Of a DNA stretch of 64,000 bases, positions 53,062-63,852 are shown one piece after another (the first letter of the stretch is position 1; each line of letters begins with the position of its first letter). A program made the translations under genes and the position numbers. Origin of the DNA: Pararhodobacter oceanensis (GTDB taxonomy: Bacteria > Pseudomonadota > Alphaproteobacteria > Rhodobacterales > Rhodobacteraceae); the NCBI RefSeq assembly GCF_003076755.1, contig NZ_QDKM01000003.1, forward strand, positions 310,001 to 374,000, read 5' to 3'. Below the pieces are notes generated by a model, which saw only the letters and a list, made by a program, of their open reading frames with translations, was not told where the DNA came from and ran no database searches.

Positions 53062-53115
53062 GGGGGCTTTGCCCCCGATGCGGGGCATCCCCCCAGGATA
53101 TTTTCGGACAGATGA
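53062..53115 (-). repeat. ATATCC/GGGG-hairpin dispersed repeat, copy h
   Basis: GGGGGCTTTGCCCCC (53062-53076), then CCCCAGGATATTTTCGGACA and GATGA. It ends 80 bp before parC. Confidence 0.75.
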
Positions 53116-53194
53116 TGAGGCGGGCGCGCATCACTTACGCGGCAGGTGAAAATACCGGTTTCCCCTTGCCGCAATCACCGGATAGAACCACCGC

Positions 53195-55510
53195 ATGAGC
53201 GACGATACACCCCAAGACGACGAACCGATGATCCCCGTGGCGGCGCCACTGGCCGAGCCTCTGCGCCGCGCGCTGGGGGAGCGGTATTTGCAATATGCGC
53301 TGAGCACGATCATGCACCGCGCCCTGCCCGATGCGCGCGACGGGTTGAAGCCGGTGCACCGGCGGATCCTGTTTGCGATGCGCGAACTCAAGCTGTCCTC
53401 GACCGGCGGCTTCCGCAAATCCGCCAAGATCAGCGGCGATGTGATGGGCAATTATCACCCGCATGGGGACGCCGCGATCTATGACGCGATGGCGCGACTG
53501 GCGCAGGATTTCAACGTCCGTTATCCGCTGGTGCATGGACAGGGGAACTTCGGCAATATCGACGGCGATAACCCCGCTGCGAGCCGCTATACCGAAGCGC
53601 GGATGACCGCCGCCGCCGAGGCGCTGCTGGAGGGGCTGGCCGAGAACGCGGTCGATTTCCGCCCCAATTACGATGGCACGCTGGAAGAACCCGAGGTTCT
53701 GCCCGCCGCTTTCCCGAACCTTCTGGCCAATGGCTCGAGCGGGATTGCCGTCGGCATGGCGACCAATATCCCGCCGCATAACCTCTGCGAATTGATCGAC
53801 GCTTCGAAGGCGCTGATCGACACGCCGCAGATCTCTGACGAGGCGCTGGTTGATCTGGTCCCCGGCCCCGATTTCCCCACCGGCGGGGTGATTGTCGAGC
53901 CGCGCGCCTCGATCATCGAGAGCTACCGCAGCGGCCGCGGCAGCTTCCGCCTGCGCGCCCGCTGGGAGCGCGAGGAATTGCCGCGCGGTGCTTGGCAGAT
54001 CATCGTCACCGAGATCCCCTATCAGGTGCAGAAATCCAAGCTGATCGAGAAACTCGCCGAGATCATCCAGACCAAACGGGTGCCGCTCTTGGCCGATGTG
54101 CGCGACGAATCCGCCGATGATGTGCGTATCGTGCTTGAGCCGCGCTCGAAGAATGTCGATCCCGAGATGCTGATGGGCATGTTGATGAAATCCTCCGACC
54201 TGGAGATTCGTTTCAGCCTGAATATGAACGTGTTGATCGACGGGCGCACGCCCAAGGTTTGCGGCATCCGCGAGGTTCTGCAGGCGTTTCTCGATCACCG
54301 GCGCGTGGTGCTCAAACGCCGCAGCCAGCATAGGCTCGACAAGATCGACCACCGGCTTGAGGTGCTTGAGGGCTATATCATCGCCTATCTGAACCTCGAC
54401 CGGGTGATCGACATCATCCGCTATGACCAGACCCCGCGCGACGCTTTGATGCGCGAGCAATGGGGCGGCGCGTTTCCGCGCGCGATGTCCGAGGAGGATT
54501 ACGTCAGCCCGCCCGCCGGCGAGGGCGAGTTGACCGAGGTGCAGGCCGAAGCGATCCTTAACATGCGGCTGCGCAGCCTGCGGCGGCTTGAGGAAATCGA
54601 GCTGCGCAAGGAGCGTGACGCGCTGATGAAAGAGCGCGAGGGTCTGATCGAATTGCTGGGCTCGGAGCGCCGCCAGTGGACCCGCATCAAGCAGGAACTG
54701 GCTGAGGTGCGCAAAGCCTTTGGCAAGGAGACCCCGCTGGGCGCGCGCCGCTCGACATTCGCCGAGGCCACCCAGATCGAAGACGTGCCGATGGAGGCGA
54801 TGATCGAGCGCGAGCCGATCACCGTGGTGCTGTCGAAAATGGGCTGGATCCGCGCGATGAAAGGTCATGTCGCGCTCGATACCGAGTTCAAATTCAAGGA
54901 CGGTGACGAGGCCGGTTTTGCCTTCCACGCCGAGACCCCCGACCGGATCGTGATCTTTGGCTCGAACGGGCGGTTCTATACGCTGCTGGGTGCCAATCTG
55001 CCCGGCGGGCGCGGCATGGGCGAACCGGTGCGGCTGATGGTCGATCTGCCCAATGAGGCGCAGATCGTTGATCTGTTTGTCCACCAGCCGGGGCGCAAGA
55101 TGATCGTGGCCTCTTCGGATGGCGACGGTTTCGTGGTGCCCGGTGACGAGGTGCTCGCGCAGACCCGCTCGGGCAAACAGGTGCTGAACCTGCGCGCCGA
55201 GGCCCGCGCGCTGATCTGCAAGCCGGTGGCGGGCGATCATGTGGCGGTGGTCGGCGAGAACCGCAAGCTACTGGTCTTCCCGCTTGAGGAACTGCCCGAG
55301 ATGAACCGCGGCAAGGGCGTGCGGCTGCAGCGCTACAAGGACGGCGGGCTCAGCGATCTGACCACGATCACCCTGACCGAGGGGCTGTCGTGGAAAGATC
55401 CGGCGGATCGCACGCGGCTGGTCACCGATCTGGCCGAATGGCAGGGCAAACGCGCCACCGCCGGTCGCATGGCCCCGCGCGGCTTTCCGCGGGACAATAA
55501 ATTCGGCTAA
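53195..55510 (+). CDS. parC: DNA topoisomerase IV, subunit A
   Basis: A 771-residue type IIA topoisomerase subunit that decatenates replicated chromosomes with Par[21 protein letters not shown] and VHRRILFAM open the cleavage domain. The catalytic tyrosine is Tyr132 in [11 protein letters not shown]. The quinolone-site region is [12 protein letters not shown]. The C-terminal beta-pinwheel has degenerate repeats ([16 protein letters not shown]-like, [16 protein letters not shown]), shorter than in GyrA, and no GyrA box was found, which supports ParC. The ribosome site is weak. parE is not in the window. Confidence 0.93.
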   Translation: MSDDTPQDDEPMIPVAAPLAEPLRRALGERYLQYALSTIMHRALPDARDGLKPVHRRILFAMRELKLSSTGGFRKSAKISGDVMGNYHPHGDAAIYDAMARLAQDFNVRYPLVHGQGNFGNIDGDNPAASRYTEARMTAAAEALLEGLAENAVDFRPNYDGTLEEPEVLPAAFPNLLANGSSGIAVGMATNIPPHNLCELIDASKALIDTPQISDEALVDLVPGPDFPTGGVIVEPRASIIESYRSGRGSFRLRARWEREELPRGAWQIIVTEIPYQVQKSKLIEKLAEIIQTKRVPLLADVRDESADDVRIVLEPRSKNVDPEMLMGMLMKSSDLEIRFSLNMNVLIDGRTPKVCGIREVLQAFLDHRRVVLKRRSQHRLDKIDHRLEVLEGYIIAYLNLDRVIDIIRYDQTPRDALMREQWGGAFPRAMSEEDYVSPPAGEGELTEVQAEAILNMRLRSLRRLEEIELRKERDALMKEREGLIELLGSERRQWTRIKQELAEVRKAFGKETPLGARRSTFAEATQIEDVPMEAMIEREPITVVLSKMGWIRAMKGHVALDTEFKFKDGDEAGFAFHAETPDRIVIFGSNGRFYTLLGANLPGGRGMGEPVRLMVDLPNEAQIVDLFVHQPGRKMIVASSDGDGFVVPGDEVLAQTRSGKQVLNLRAEARALICKPVAGDHVAVVGENRKLLVFPLEELPEMNRGKGVRLQRYKDGGLSDLTTITLTEGLSWKDPADRTRLVTDLAEWQGKRATAGRMAPRGFPRDNKFG

Positions 55511-55602
55511 CGCCGCGCCTCAAAGCGCAGCGTTGCCACGGGCTTGCGATTAAGCTAAGCCTTTGACGTTGAAACAGGCGCAGACCGACCGGGAAAACAC
55601 GC

Positions 55603-56307
55603 ATGATCACCAGGCTCAAGCCCCTTCGCACCCTCGCAATGCTGGCCACTGTCGGCCTGTTGGCGGCCTGCGCGAATGGCGCGCAACTGGGCGAGGAGCG
55701 CGGCGAGCTTGAGAATTTCCGCCTGTGCTACAACATCGTGACCACCAATGACGCGGTGCAGGGTCCGCTCTCGCGTGAGGCCGATCTGGAGGTCTTTTCC
55801 GACCTGATCCGCGCCGAGGTCGACCGCCGCTTTGGCCGTTATGACGGCGACCGGCTCTATCATATCGCGATCCATATCGACGCCTATGTGCTGGCCGTGC
55901 CCGGCGTGCCGCTGGTCGCCTCGCCGCGTTCGGCGCTGATCATGTCGGTCAACGTCTGGGATGACGCCGCCGGCGAGGTCCTCAATGACGAACACAAGCA
56001 AATGACCGTGCTCGAAAGCCTGTCGGGCTCCAGCGTGGTTGGCTCGGGCCTGACCCAGAGCGCCGAAGAGCAGATGCAGACCCTGTCGCAAAACGCCGCG
56101 ATCCGCATCGAGAACTGGCTGGTGGAAAACCCGCAGTGGTTCGAGACCGCCGCCGATGGGGATGACGCGGCCAGTGATGCCGATGCTGAGGCAACTGACG
56201 AGGCTGTGGGCGAGGCGGCGGGCGACGATACTGCCGAGGATGACGCACTCGCTGAGGCGCCCCGCCCCGCGCGTGCCGCAAGCGAAGATCGCTGCGCCCA
56301 AAGCTAA
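55603..56307 (+). CDS. Lipoprotein of unknown function
   Basis: A 234-residue protein with a lipoprotein signal ([10 protein letters not shown], lipobox LAAC). The mature domain includes [39 protein letters not shown] and [20 protein letters not shown]. It ends in a ~60-residue acidic Ala/Asp/Glu tail of low complexity. No named family recognised with confidence. It sits between parC and tuf with its own spacing on both sides, so no operon is implied. Confidence 0.8.
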   Translation: MITRLKPLRTLAMLATVGLLAACANGAQLGEERGELENFRLCYNIVTTNDAVQGPLSREADLEVFSDLIRAEVDRRFGRYDGDRLYHIAIHIDAYVLAVPGVPLVASPRSALIMSVNVWDDAAGEVLNDEHKQMTVLESLSGSSVVGSGLTQSAEEQMQTLSQNAAIRIENWLVENPQWFETAADGDDAASDADAEATDEAVGEAAGDDTAEDDALAEAPRPARAASEDRCAQS

Positions 56308-56448
56308 GCGCTCAAAACCCATAATTCGGCTTGAACCCCGCCAAAATGCTTGATTTCTTCGCAGTGCCCGATTAGGACGCGCGCGACGCGGCTTGCCTGC
56401 TTGGCGGGGCCGGACCATGGAACCGTCCCGCCGCGCTCGAATCTGACC

Positions 56449-56477
56449 CGTAGGGTGCGTGATTGCACGCACCGTCA
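56449..56477. repeat. GTAGGGTGYGTG hairpin repeat, copy 2 (upstream of tuf)
   Basis: CGTAGGGTGCGTGATTGCAC then GCACCGTCA. GGTGCGTG (56454-56461) pairs with CACGCACC (56466-56473) across ATTG. It ends 23 bp before the tuf ATG, so it lies in the tuf leader. Confidence 0.8.
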
Positions 56478-56499
56478 CTTGAACAATAGGAGCCACACC

Positions 56500-57675
<1,176 letters not shown>

Positions 57676-57677
57676 GG

Positions 57678-57706
57678 CGTAGGGTGTGTGCTCTGCACGC
57701 ACCGTC
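57678..57706. repeat. GTAGGGTGYGTG hairpin repeat, copy 3 (downstream of tuf)
   Basis: CGTAGGGTGTGTGCTCTGCA then CGCACCGTC. It begins 2 bp after the tuf stop. The stem GGTGTGTG/CACGCACC contains one G-U pair. Confidence 0.8.
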
Positions 57707-57716
57707 CCTACACCAA

Positions 57717-57750
57717 GGCGCGCGGGGCAATCCGCGCGCCTTTTCTTTTT
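57717..57750 (+). terminator. Terminator of tuf
   Basis: GGCGCGCGG (57717-57725) pairs with CCGCGCGCC (57732-57740), followed by TTTTCTTTTT. A strong intrinsic terminator. Confidence 0.93.
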
Positions 57751-57854
57751 GCAGCGCGTGCTTCTGCCGCGACCTCTCCGCCTAGGCACCGCAACCGTTA
57801 ACGCTTTGCTAACCAGTTATCCCCAAGACTTGCGCCAACAGGCGGGGATCGGGA

Positions 57855-59375
57855 ATGCTGGCACGCGCACGCACGGTGGCTTTTGACGGGATCGAGGCGC
57901 GGATCGTCGAGGCGCAATGCGTGCTCAGCCCCGGCCTGCCCAGTTTCAATGTCGTCGGCCTGCCCGACAAAGCCGTCTCCGAGGCCCGCGAACGGGTGCG
58001 CGCGGCGCTCTCATCTTTGTCGATCGCGCTGCCGCCGCGGCGCATCACCGTCAACCTTTCGCCCGCCGATCTGCCCAAGGGCGGCTCGCATTTCGACCTG
58101 CCGATTGCGCTCTCGCTACTCGCCGCGCTCGGCATCATCCCCGCCGAGGATCTGGCAAATGCGGTATCGCTGGGCGAATTGTCGCTCGACGGCACTTTGG
58201 TCGCGGTGGTCGGCGCCCTGCCTGCCGCGATGGCCGCCGCCAGCGAGGATTGCGCGTTAATCTGCCCGAAACCCTGCGGTGCCGAGGCCGCGTGGGTCGG
58301 CGATGCGCAGGTCTTCGCCCCCGCGACATTGACCGAAGCGATCCGCCATTTCACCGATCAGGCGCCCTTGCCCCGCGCCACCCCCGGCGAGGTCGCGCCA
58401 AACACCGCCCTGCGCGATCTGCGCGATGTCAAAGGGCAGGAACGTGCCAAACGCGCCCTGGAGATCGCGGCGGCGGGGCGGCATCACATGCTGCTCATCG
58501 GCTCGCCGGGCTCGGGTAAATCCATGTTGGCGGCACGGCTGCCCGGGATCATGCCACCGCTGTCGCCCGCCGAGGCGCTGGAAACCTCGATGATCCATTC
58601 GCTGGCCGGATTGCTGGATGAAGGCGGTATCTCGCGCAGCCGTCCATTTCGCGAACCGCATCATACTGCCTCGGTGGCGGCGATTGTCGGGGGCGGGCGC
58701 GGCGCCAAACCCGGCGAGATCAGCCTCGCGCATAACGGCGTGTTGTTCATGGATGAGTTCCCCGAATATCCGCGCTCGGTGCTGGAAACCCTGCGCCAGC
58801 CGATCGAGACCGGCGAAGTCGTGGTTGCGCGTGCCAATGCCCACACCCGCTATCCCTGCCGTTTCCTGCTGATCGCCGCCGCCAACCCCTGCCGCTGCGG
58901 CTATCTGGCCGAACCCGAGCGCGCTTGCGCACGCGTGCCCCACTGCGGCGAAGATTATCTGGGGCGGATATCCGGCCCGTTGATGGACCGTTTCGATCTG
59001 CGCCTCGAGGTGCCGCCGGTGGCCTGGTCCGATCTCGATCTGCCGGCGAATGGTGAAACCTCTGCCGAGATCGCCGCACGGGTGGTCACCGCGCGGGCGA
59101 CGCAAGCGCAACGCTTCGCGCCGCATGCCGAGGTGCGGGTGAATGCCGATGCCGAGGGCGCGCTGCTGGAAGAGATCGCCGCGCCGGACGCCGAGGGTCG
59201 CGCCCTGCTCGCCCGCGTCGCCGAGCGCATGGGGCTGACCGCGCGCGGCTATCACCGTGTTTTGCGGGTAGCGCGCACGATTGCCGATCTCGATGCCAGC
59301 GACGGGGTGCGCGCGGTGCATATCGCCGAGGCGGTCAGCTACCGGTTGACGATTGGGCCAGACACGCACGAATGA
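57855..59375 (+). CDS. comM: YifB/ComM-family magnesium-chelatase-like AAA+ protein
   Basis: A 506-residue AAA+ protein with an N-terminal Lon-protease-like domain (VEAQCVLSPGLPSFNVVGLP), then Walker A LLIGSPGSGKSMLAARLPG, Walker B VLFMDEFPEY, and a C-terminal Mg-chelatase lid with a zinc-like Cys cluster (ANPCRCGYLAEPERACARVP). ComM is a hexameric helicase that promotes branch migration during natural transformation. The 3' end overlaps the convergent hydrolase gene by 41 bp. Confidence 0.93.
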   Translation: MLARARTVAFDGIEARIVEAQCVLSPGLPSFNVVGLPDKAVSEARERVRAALSSLSIALPPRRITVNLSPADLPKGGSHFDLPIALSLLAALGIIPAEDLANAVSLGELSLDGTLVAVVGALPAAMAAASEDCALICPKPCGAEAAWVGDAQVFAPATLTEAIRHFTDQAPLPRATPGEVAPNTALRDLRDVKGQERAKRALEIAAAGRHHMLLIGSPGSGKSMLAARLPGIMPPLSPAEALETSMIHSLAGLLDEGGISRSRPFREPHHTASVAAIVGGGRGAKPGEISLAHNGVLFMDEFPEYPRSVLETLRQPIETGEVVVARANAHTRYPCRFLLIAAANPCRCGYLAEPERACARVPHCGEDYLGRISGPLMDRFDLRLEVPPVAWSDLDLPANGETSAEIAARVVTARATQAQRFAPHAEVRVNADAEGALLEEIAAPDAEGRALLARVAERMGLTARGYHRVLRVARTIADLDASDGVRAVHIAEAVSYRLTIGPDTHE

Positions 59376-60243
59376 ATCCGGCGGTATCCGCCAAGGTCTC
59401 GCGCGCCTCGGGCAGGTAATTGTGGAACAGCGGCCAGAGATGCGGCAGATCGCCGACAATGCGGATTTCCGCATCCGGCAAGCGGTTGCGCATGCGCAGC
59501 GTGTCATCGCGCAGGATCTCGGTCTCGGCTGCATAAAGCTGCACCGGCGGTGGCGCAGGAAAGCTGGCGTGCAGCGGCGAGAGCCGCGTATCGGCGGCGC
59601 CCTGCGCATTGGCGCGGCCGAGAATGGCGGCGCGAATTTCGGTCAACCGCCGCGCCGGCAGCATATGTTCAAAGGCGGCGTTGGTCACCAAAGAGGCGCC
59701 GGAATAGGTCAGATCGGTCCAGGGCGAAAACGCGAAAGCGCCCGCGGGTTGAACGCCTTGGTTGAGCAGATGCGCCAGCAGCGCCAGCCCCAGGCCACCG
59801 CCCGCCGCACCGCCACCGATGATGATCTGATGCGGCGCATAGCCCATCTCCAATAGCCCGTCGAAGGCCGCCAAAGCATCCTCGAAGGCGGCGGGAGAGG
59901 GATGTTCCGGGGCCAGCCGGTAGCGCGGCAGAAACACCCGCGCGCCGGATTTTCGGGCCAGAACCGAGACCATCGCGGCGTCACATTCTGGGCGGCCAAG
60001 AATGTAGAAACCGCCATGAAAATACAACATAACGCTGCCGGAATCGGGGCGGTTGCTGACCCAGAGACCGTCGACACCGCCGACCGTGCCGGTGAGCGTG
60101 GCGGTAAAGGGCGCCATGCGAAAGGCGCGGGCTGCGCGGCGGTCGAGTTTGGAGCGAAGGGCCGGAAGGCTGCGCGCATGTGTCAGGTCGCGGCGGATCG
60201 CGAAATGCGCCGCCGCTTTGACCATACCCGCCCGCCAGTTCAT
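59335..60243 (-). CDS. HSL-type alpha/beta hydrolase fold protein lacking the nucleophile serine
   Basis: A 302-residue protein of the hormone-sensitive-lipase family. [13 protein letters not shown] (oxyanion HGG), [20 protein letters not shown] and the acid/His ends (ILRDDTLRM and [10 protein letters not shown]) are present. The nucleophile elbow, normally GDSAGG, reads GGAAGG (144-149), so the Asp and catalytic Ser (position 146) are Gly and Ala. Esterase activity should be lost. The frame is otherwise intact and overlaps gshB by 4 bp, so it is expressed with it. A binding or regulatory role is inference. Confidence 0.85.
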   Translation of the reverse strand: MNWRAGMVKAAAHFAIRRDLTHARSLPALRSKLDRRAARAFRMAPFTATLTGTVGGVDGLWVSNRPDSGSVMLYFHGGFYILGRPECDAAMVSVLARKSGARVFLPRYRLAPEHPSPAAFEDALAAFDGLLEMGYAPHQIIIGGGAAGGGLGLALLAHLLNQGVQPAGAFAFSPWTDLTYSGASLVTNAAFEHMLPARRLTEIRAAILGRANAQGAADTRLSPLHASFPAPPPVQLYAAETEILRDDTLRMRNRLPDAEIRIVGDLPHLWPLFHNYLPEARETLADTAGFIRACLAQSSTGS

Positions 60244-61187
60244 TTCGCCTGCAACCGCGCTTCGATCCGGTCCCAGATCATTCCGGCAACATTGATGCCG
60301 TCGAAGCGTTCGAGTTCCTGAATGCCGGTGGGCGAGGTCAGGTTGATCTCGGTCAGCCAGTCGCCAATCACGTCGATGCCGACAAACACCTGACCTTTTT
60401 CGCGCAAGAGCGGGCCGATGCGCGCGCAGATCTCGCGGTCGCGGTCGGTCAATTCGACCTTCTCGGGACGTCCGCCGACATGCATATTTGACCGCGTCTC
60501 ACCCGGTGCCGGCACGCGGTTGATCGCGCCCACCGGCTCACCATCGACCAGAATCACCCGTTTGTCGCCCTTGGAGACCGCGGGCAGGAATTTCTGCACG
60601 ATCAGCGGCTCGCGTGACATGCTGCTGAACAATTCATGCAACGAGGCGAGATTGCGGTCATTGGGATCGAGCCGGAACACCCCCGCGCCGCCATTGCCAT
60701 AGAGCGGCTTGAGAATGATATCGCCGTGCTGGTCTTTGAAGCGGCGGATATCCTCGAGCCTGCGGGCGATCATCGTTGGGGGCGTCAGATCCCGAAACTC
60801 CAGCACCAGCAGTTTCTCGGGGTAGTTGCGCACCCAGAAGGGATCATTCACCACCAGCGTCGTGTCGCGCAGCATGTCGAGGATATGCGTGGTGGTGATA
60901 TAGGACATATCGAACGGCGGATCCTGCCGCAGCCAGACGACATCGACCTCGGCCAGATCCAGCGTCACCTCGTCGCCGCGATGCGCATGGTTGCCCAGCT
61001 CGCGTTGCACCCGTAACGGCCAGGCCCGTGCCAATACGCGGCCTTCGTCAAAAGTCAGACGGTCGGGGGTGTAATAGAACAGCTCATAGCCGCGCGCCTG
61101 CGCCTCTTCGGCAAGGCGAAAAGAACTGTCGGCATTGATATCCACCGCATCGATCGGGTCCATCTGAAATGCGATTTTGAGCGCCAT
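60240..61187 (-). CDS. gshB: Glutathione synthase
   Basis: A 315-residue ATP-grasp ligase joining gamma-glutamylcysteine to glycine. It begins [40 protein letters not shown]-like sequence ([18 protein letters not shown]) binds [23 protein letters not shown] carries metal ligands, and [20 protein letters not shown] is the C-terminal catalytic loop. Length is normal. It follows yraN on the same strand and overlaps the hydrolase gene. Confidence 0.96.
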   Translation of the reverse strand: MALKIAFQMDPIDAVDINADSSFRLAEEAQARGYELFYYTPDRLTFDEGRVLARAWPLRVQRELGNHAHRGDEVTLDLAEVDVVWLRQDPPFDMSYITTTHILDMLRDTTLVVNDPFWVRNYPEKLLVLEFRDLTPPTMIARRLEDIRRFKDQHGDIILKPLYGNGGAGVFRLDPNDRNLASLHELFSSMSREPLIVQKFLPAVSKGDKRVILVDGEPVGAINRVPAPGETRSNMHVGGRPEKVELTDRDREICARIGPLLREKGQVFVGIDVIGDWLTEINLTSPTGIQELERFDGINVAGMIWDRIEARLQAK

Positions 61188-61266
61188 GCCAACTCCTGCG
61201 GTTCTAAGGGGGGTATTCCCGTATCCCTAGATGGCGCAGGCCGGCGAAAGTTTCAATCGCTGGCGG

Positions 61267-61620
61267 TCACCCAACCAGCGCATTCTCGACGATCTGGATG
61301 CGTCCCTGCCCGTCGACCAGCGCCACATCAAAGCGCGCCAGCGTGTTCAACCCGTTTTTGCATTGGCCCAGAAACTCCGAAGCCGCATCAAACAGCCGCT
61401 GGATTTGCCGCTGGGTCAGCCGTTCCGCGGCGCGGGCGTGGTCGCGGCTCTTTTTCACTTCGACAAAAACGAACCCCTCGCCGTCTTGGGCGATCAGATC
61501 GATTTCGCCGCCCTGCCCACGCCAGCGATGGGCGGTGACCGGAAAGCCGCGCCGCTCGTAGTCGCGCGCCACTTGTGCTTCGGCCGAAAGACCTGCGTGA
61601 TAGGAAGTTGCTCCGCTCAT
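61267..61620 (-). CDS. YraN-family (UPF0102) endonuclease-fold protein
   Basis: A 117-residue protein with a restriction-endonuclease-like core: GLSAEAQVARDYERRGFPVTA, then GGEIDLIAQDGEGFVFVEVK (Asp and Glu-x-Lys metal site). The family is found throughout bacteria, usually after rsmI. Its ATG overlaps the rsmI stop by 4 bp. The cellular role is unclear; nuclease activity is suggested by the fold. Confidence 0.92.
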   Translation of the reverse strand: MSGATSYHAGLSAEAQVARDYERRGFPVTAHRWRGQGGEIDLIAQDGEGFVFVEVKKSRDHARAAERLTQRQIQRLFDAASEFLGQCKNGLNTLARFDVALVDGQGRIQIVENALVG

Positions 61621-62546
61621 TCGTCTTTCCCTTCCCTCAGGGCCAAGGCCCGTTGATAGACCGCGCGCCGCTTCAAGCCGGTTTCGGCGGTGACCATATC
61701 CACCGCCTCGCGCAGGCTTGCCACTTCGAGCGCGCGGCTCAGCGCATCATCCAGATCCACAGCCTCGCCCGCGCCCTCAGCCTCGCGCCCGACCAGAAGC
61801 ACAATCTCGCCCTTCAGCGCGCGCCCCTCGATCGCGGCCGCGACCTCGGCGACGGTGCCGCGCACCACCTCCTCGAAACGCTTGGTCAACTCACGACATA
61901 GGGCACAGTCGCGCTCGGCCCCAAGAGTCTCGGCGATTTCTGTTAACAAACGGTGAACACGCTTCGGCGATTCGTAGAACGCCAGTGTCGCCGGGATCTG
62001 CGCCGCTTCCGCAAGGAACCTCTTGCGCGCCGCGCCCTGCGACGGGGCGAACCCCATAAAGCAAAACCGGTCGGTCGGCAGCCCGCCCACCGCCAGCGCC
62101 GCCAGCACCGCCGAGGCGCCCGGAGCCGCAACCACCGAATGCCCCTGATCTATCGCCGTGCGCGCCAGTTGAAAGCCGGGATCCGAGATCAGCGGCGTGC
62201 CCGCCTCGGGCGCAAAAGCCACGGATTTCCCCTCGGCCAGCGCCGCCATCAGACGGGGCCGCATCTGCCCGCCGTTATGGTCGTGATAGGCCAGCAGGGG
62301 CCGCCCCTCGAGCCTGATACCGTGGATCTCCATCAACCGGCGCAGGCTGCGGGTGTCCTCGGCGGCGAGCACATCGGCGCCGGCCAGAATATCCAGCGTG
62401 CGCAGGGTGATATCCCGCGCCGTGCCGATCGGCGTGGCGACCAGATGCAGCCCCGGCGGCACGCGGCGCGGGCTGGGCTCGAAACTGCGCTCGGAGACGA
62501 TCTCGGGGCCATCTTCGGGATGGTCGGGTTCTTGCTCATGGGTCAT
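61617..62546 (-). CDS. rsmI: 16S rRNA (cytidine-1402-2'-O)-methyltransferase
   Basis: A 309-residue tetrapyrrole-methylase-fold enzyme. GLHLVATPIGTARDITLRTL is the N-terminal signature, VLAAEDTRSLRRLM and LLAYHDHN follow, and FAPEAGTPLISDPGFQLAR is the SAM loop. It methylates the 2'-OH of C1402 in the decoding centre. The start at 62546 is the first ATG with a normal length; its ribosome site is weak. It leads the rsmI-yraN-gshB cluster and is divergent from the PBP-activator gene. Confidence 0.95.
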   Translation of the reverse strand: MTHEQEPDHPEDGPEIVSERSFEPSPRRVPPGLHLVATPIGTARDITLRTLDILAGADVLAAEDTRSLRRLMEIHGIRLEGRPLLAYHDHNGGQMRPRLMAALAEGKSVAFAPEAGTPLISDPGFQLARTAIDQGHSVVAAPGASAVLAALAVGGLPTDRFCFMGFAPSQGAARKRFLAEAAQIPATLAFYESPKRVHRLLTEIAETLGAERDCALCRELTKRFEEVVRGTVAEVAAAIEGRALKGEIVLLVGREAEGAGEAVDLDDALSRALEVASLREAVDMVTAETGLKRRAVYQRALALREGKDE

Positions 62547-62643
62547 AGGCAGGTCAGTGACACGTTTACTTCGCCGGGTCGAATCCTTAGTGTGACGCAA
62601 AACGACCCCTGCTACCACACTCTGCATTCAGACGAGGAGCTCG

Positions 62644-63843
62644 ATGCCAGTCGAACCCACCCCCACCCGCCGCCGCCCTTCTCGCCTGTCCCGCATCAGC
62701 CGTCGCGGCGCACTGGCTCTTGCCGGTCTGTTGACGCTTGGCGCCTGTGTGTCCTCGGGGATCAGCGGGTTGGCGCAGCGCATCAATCCCAATGCGCCGG
62801 TGCAAGTGGCGCTTTTGGTGCCCAGCGGGTCGGCGGATGCGGGCAATACGATCCTCGCCGAAAGCCTTGAGAATGCAGCACGATTGGCGGTTTCGGACCT
62901 GTCGGGCGTGGAGATTGATCTGCGGGTCTATAGCACGCAGGGCGATCCCGCGGTGGCCGCACAGGTGGCCCGCGAAGCGGTCGATCGCGGCGCGCAGATC
63001 ATCCTCGGGCCGGTGCGCAGCGCCGAGGCCAATGCCGTCGGCACCGCGGTGGCCAGCTCGGGCGTTAATGTGCTGAGCTTCTCGAACAATCCGGCGATTG
63101 CGGGCAATAATGTCTTCGTGCTTGGCCTGACGCCGGACAATGCCGCGCGGCGGATTTTTGAATATGCCGCGCGCAATGATCGCGGGCAGGTACTGGTGGT
63201 TGGCGAGCAGACCACCGCCGGTCAATTGGTGCTGGCGGCAGTCAACCGCGCGCAATCGGGCACCGGCGCCACCATTGCCGCGACCGCCACCTATGAATTT
63301 TCGCAGCAAGGCATTGTGAATGCGCTGCCCGAGATCGCCGATGCCGCGCGTTCGTCGGGGGCGCAATCGGTGCTGTTCACCGCCGATAGCGCCGGTGCCC
63401 TGCCGATCCTCGCGCAGCTTTTGCCTGACAACCGCATTTCGCATCCGCGTTTCCAGTTCATGGGCATCACCCAGTGGAATATCCCGCCGGCGACGCTGCA
63501 GCTCTCGGGGCTGCAAAACGGCTGGTTCACCCTGCCCGACCCTTCGCTGGTTGCGCAATTCGAGGCGCGTTTCACCCAAGCCTACGGCGAAGCGCCGCAT
63601 CCGATTGCCGGTCTCGCCTATGACGGGATCGCGGCGATTGGCGCGCTCTTGGGCACCGGTTCTGCCGATGCGCTGTCACGGGCCGCGCTGACCCAAGGTT
63701 CGGGGTTTGTCGGCGTCAACGGGATCTTTCGCCTGATGCCCGATGGCACCAATCAGCGCGGGCTGGCGCTGGCGACGATCCGCGACAATGCGGTGGTGAT
63801 CCTCGAACCCGCGCCGAGCAGCTTTGTCGGCTCGGGCTCGTAA
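62644..63843 (+). CDS. Penicillin-binding-protein activator (LpoA/YraM-like lipoprotein)
   Basis: A 399-residue outer-membrane-type lipoprotein. An N-terminal basic segment leads into a lipobox (LLTLGAC). The mature part is a periplasmic-binding-protein fold of type I: VQVALLVPSGSADAGNTILA, AQIILGPVRSAEANAVG, and LAYDGIAAIGALLGTG. Homologues of LpoA activate PBP1A-type transpeptidase/polymerase. It lacks the N-terminal TPR domain of E. coli LpoA. It is divergent from rsmI with a 97-bp gap, the usual arrangement. Confidence 0.87.
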   Translation: MPVEPTPTRRRPSRLSRISRRGALALAGLLTLGACVSSGISGLAQRINPNAPVQVALLVPSGSADAGNTILAESLENAARLAVSDLSGVEIDLRVYSTQGDPAVAAQVAREAVDRGAQIILGPVRSAEANAVGTAVASSGVNVLSFSNNPAIAGNNVFVLGLTPDNAARRIFEYAARNDRGQVLVVGEQTTAGQLVLAAVNRAQSGTGATIAATATYEFSQQGIVNALPEIADAARSSGAQSVLFTADSAGALPILAQLLPDNRISHPRFQFMGITQWNIPPATLQLSGLQNGWFTLPDPSLVAQFEARFTQAYGEAPHPIAGLAYDGIAAIGALLGTGSADALSRAALTQGSGFVGVNGIFRLMPDGTNQRGLALATIRDNAVVILEPAPSSFVGSGS

Positions 63844-63852
63844 GCGCGCGCT

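Noticed and set aside
55509-55534. Hairpin AACGCCGCGC/GCGCAGCGTT directly after parC, considered as a terminator
   Set aside because: The stem has a mismatch and no T-run follows, so I could not support it as an intrinsic terminator.
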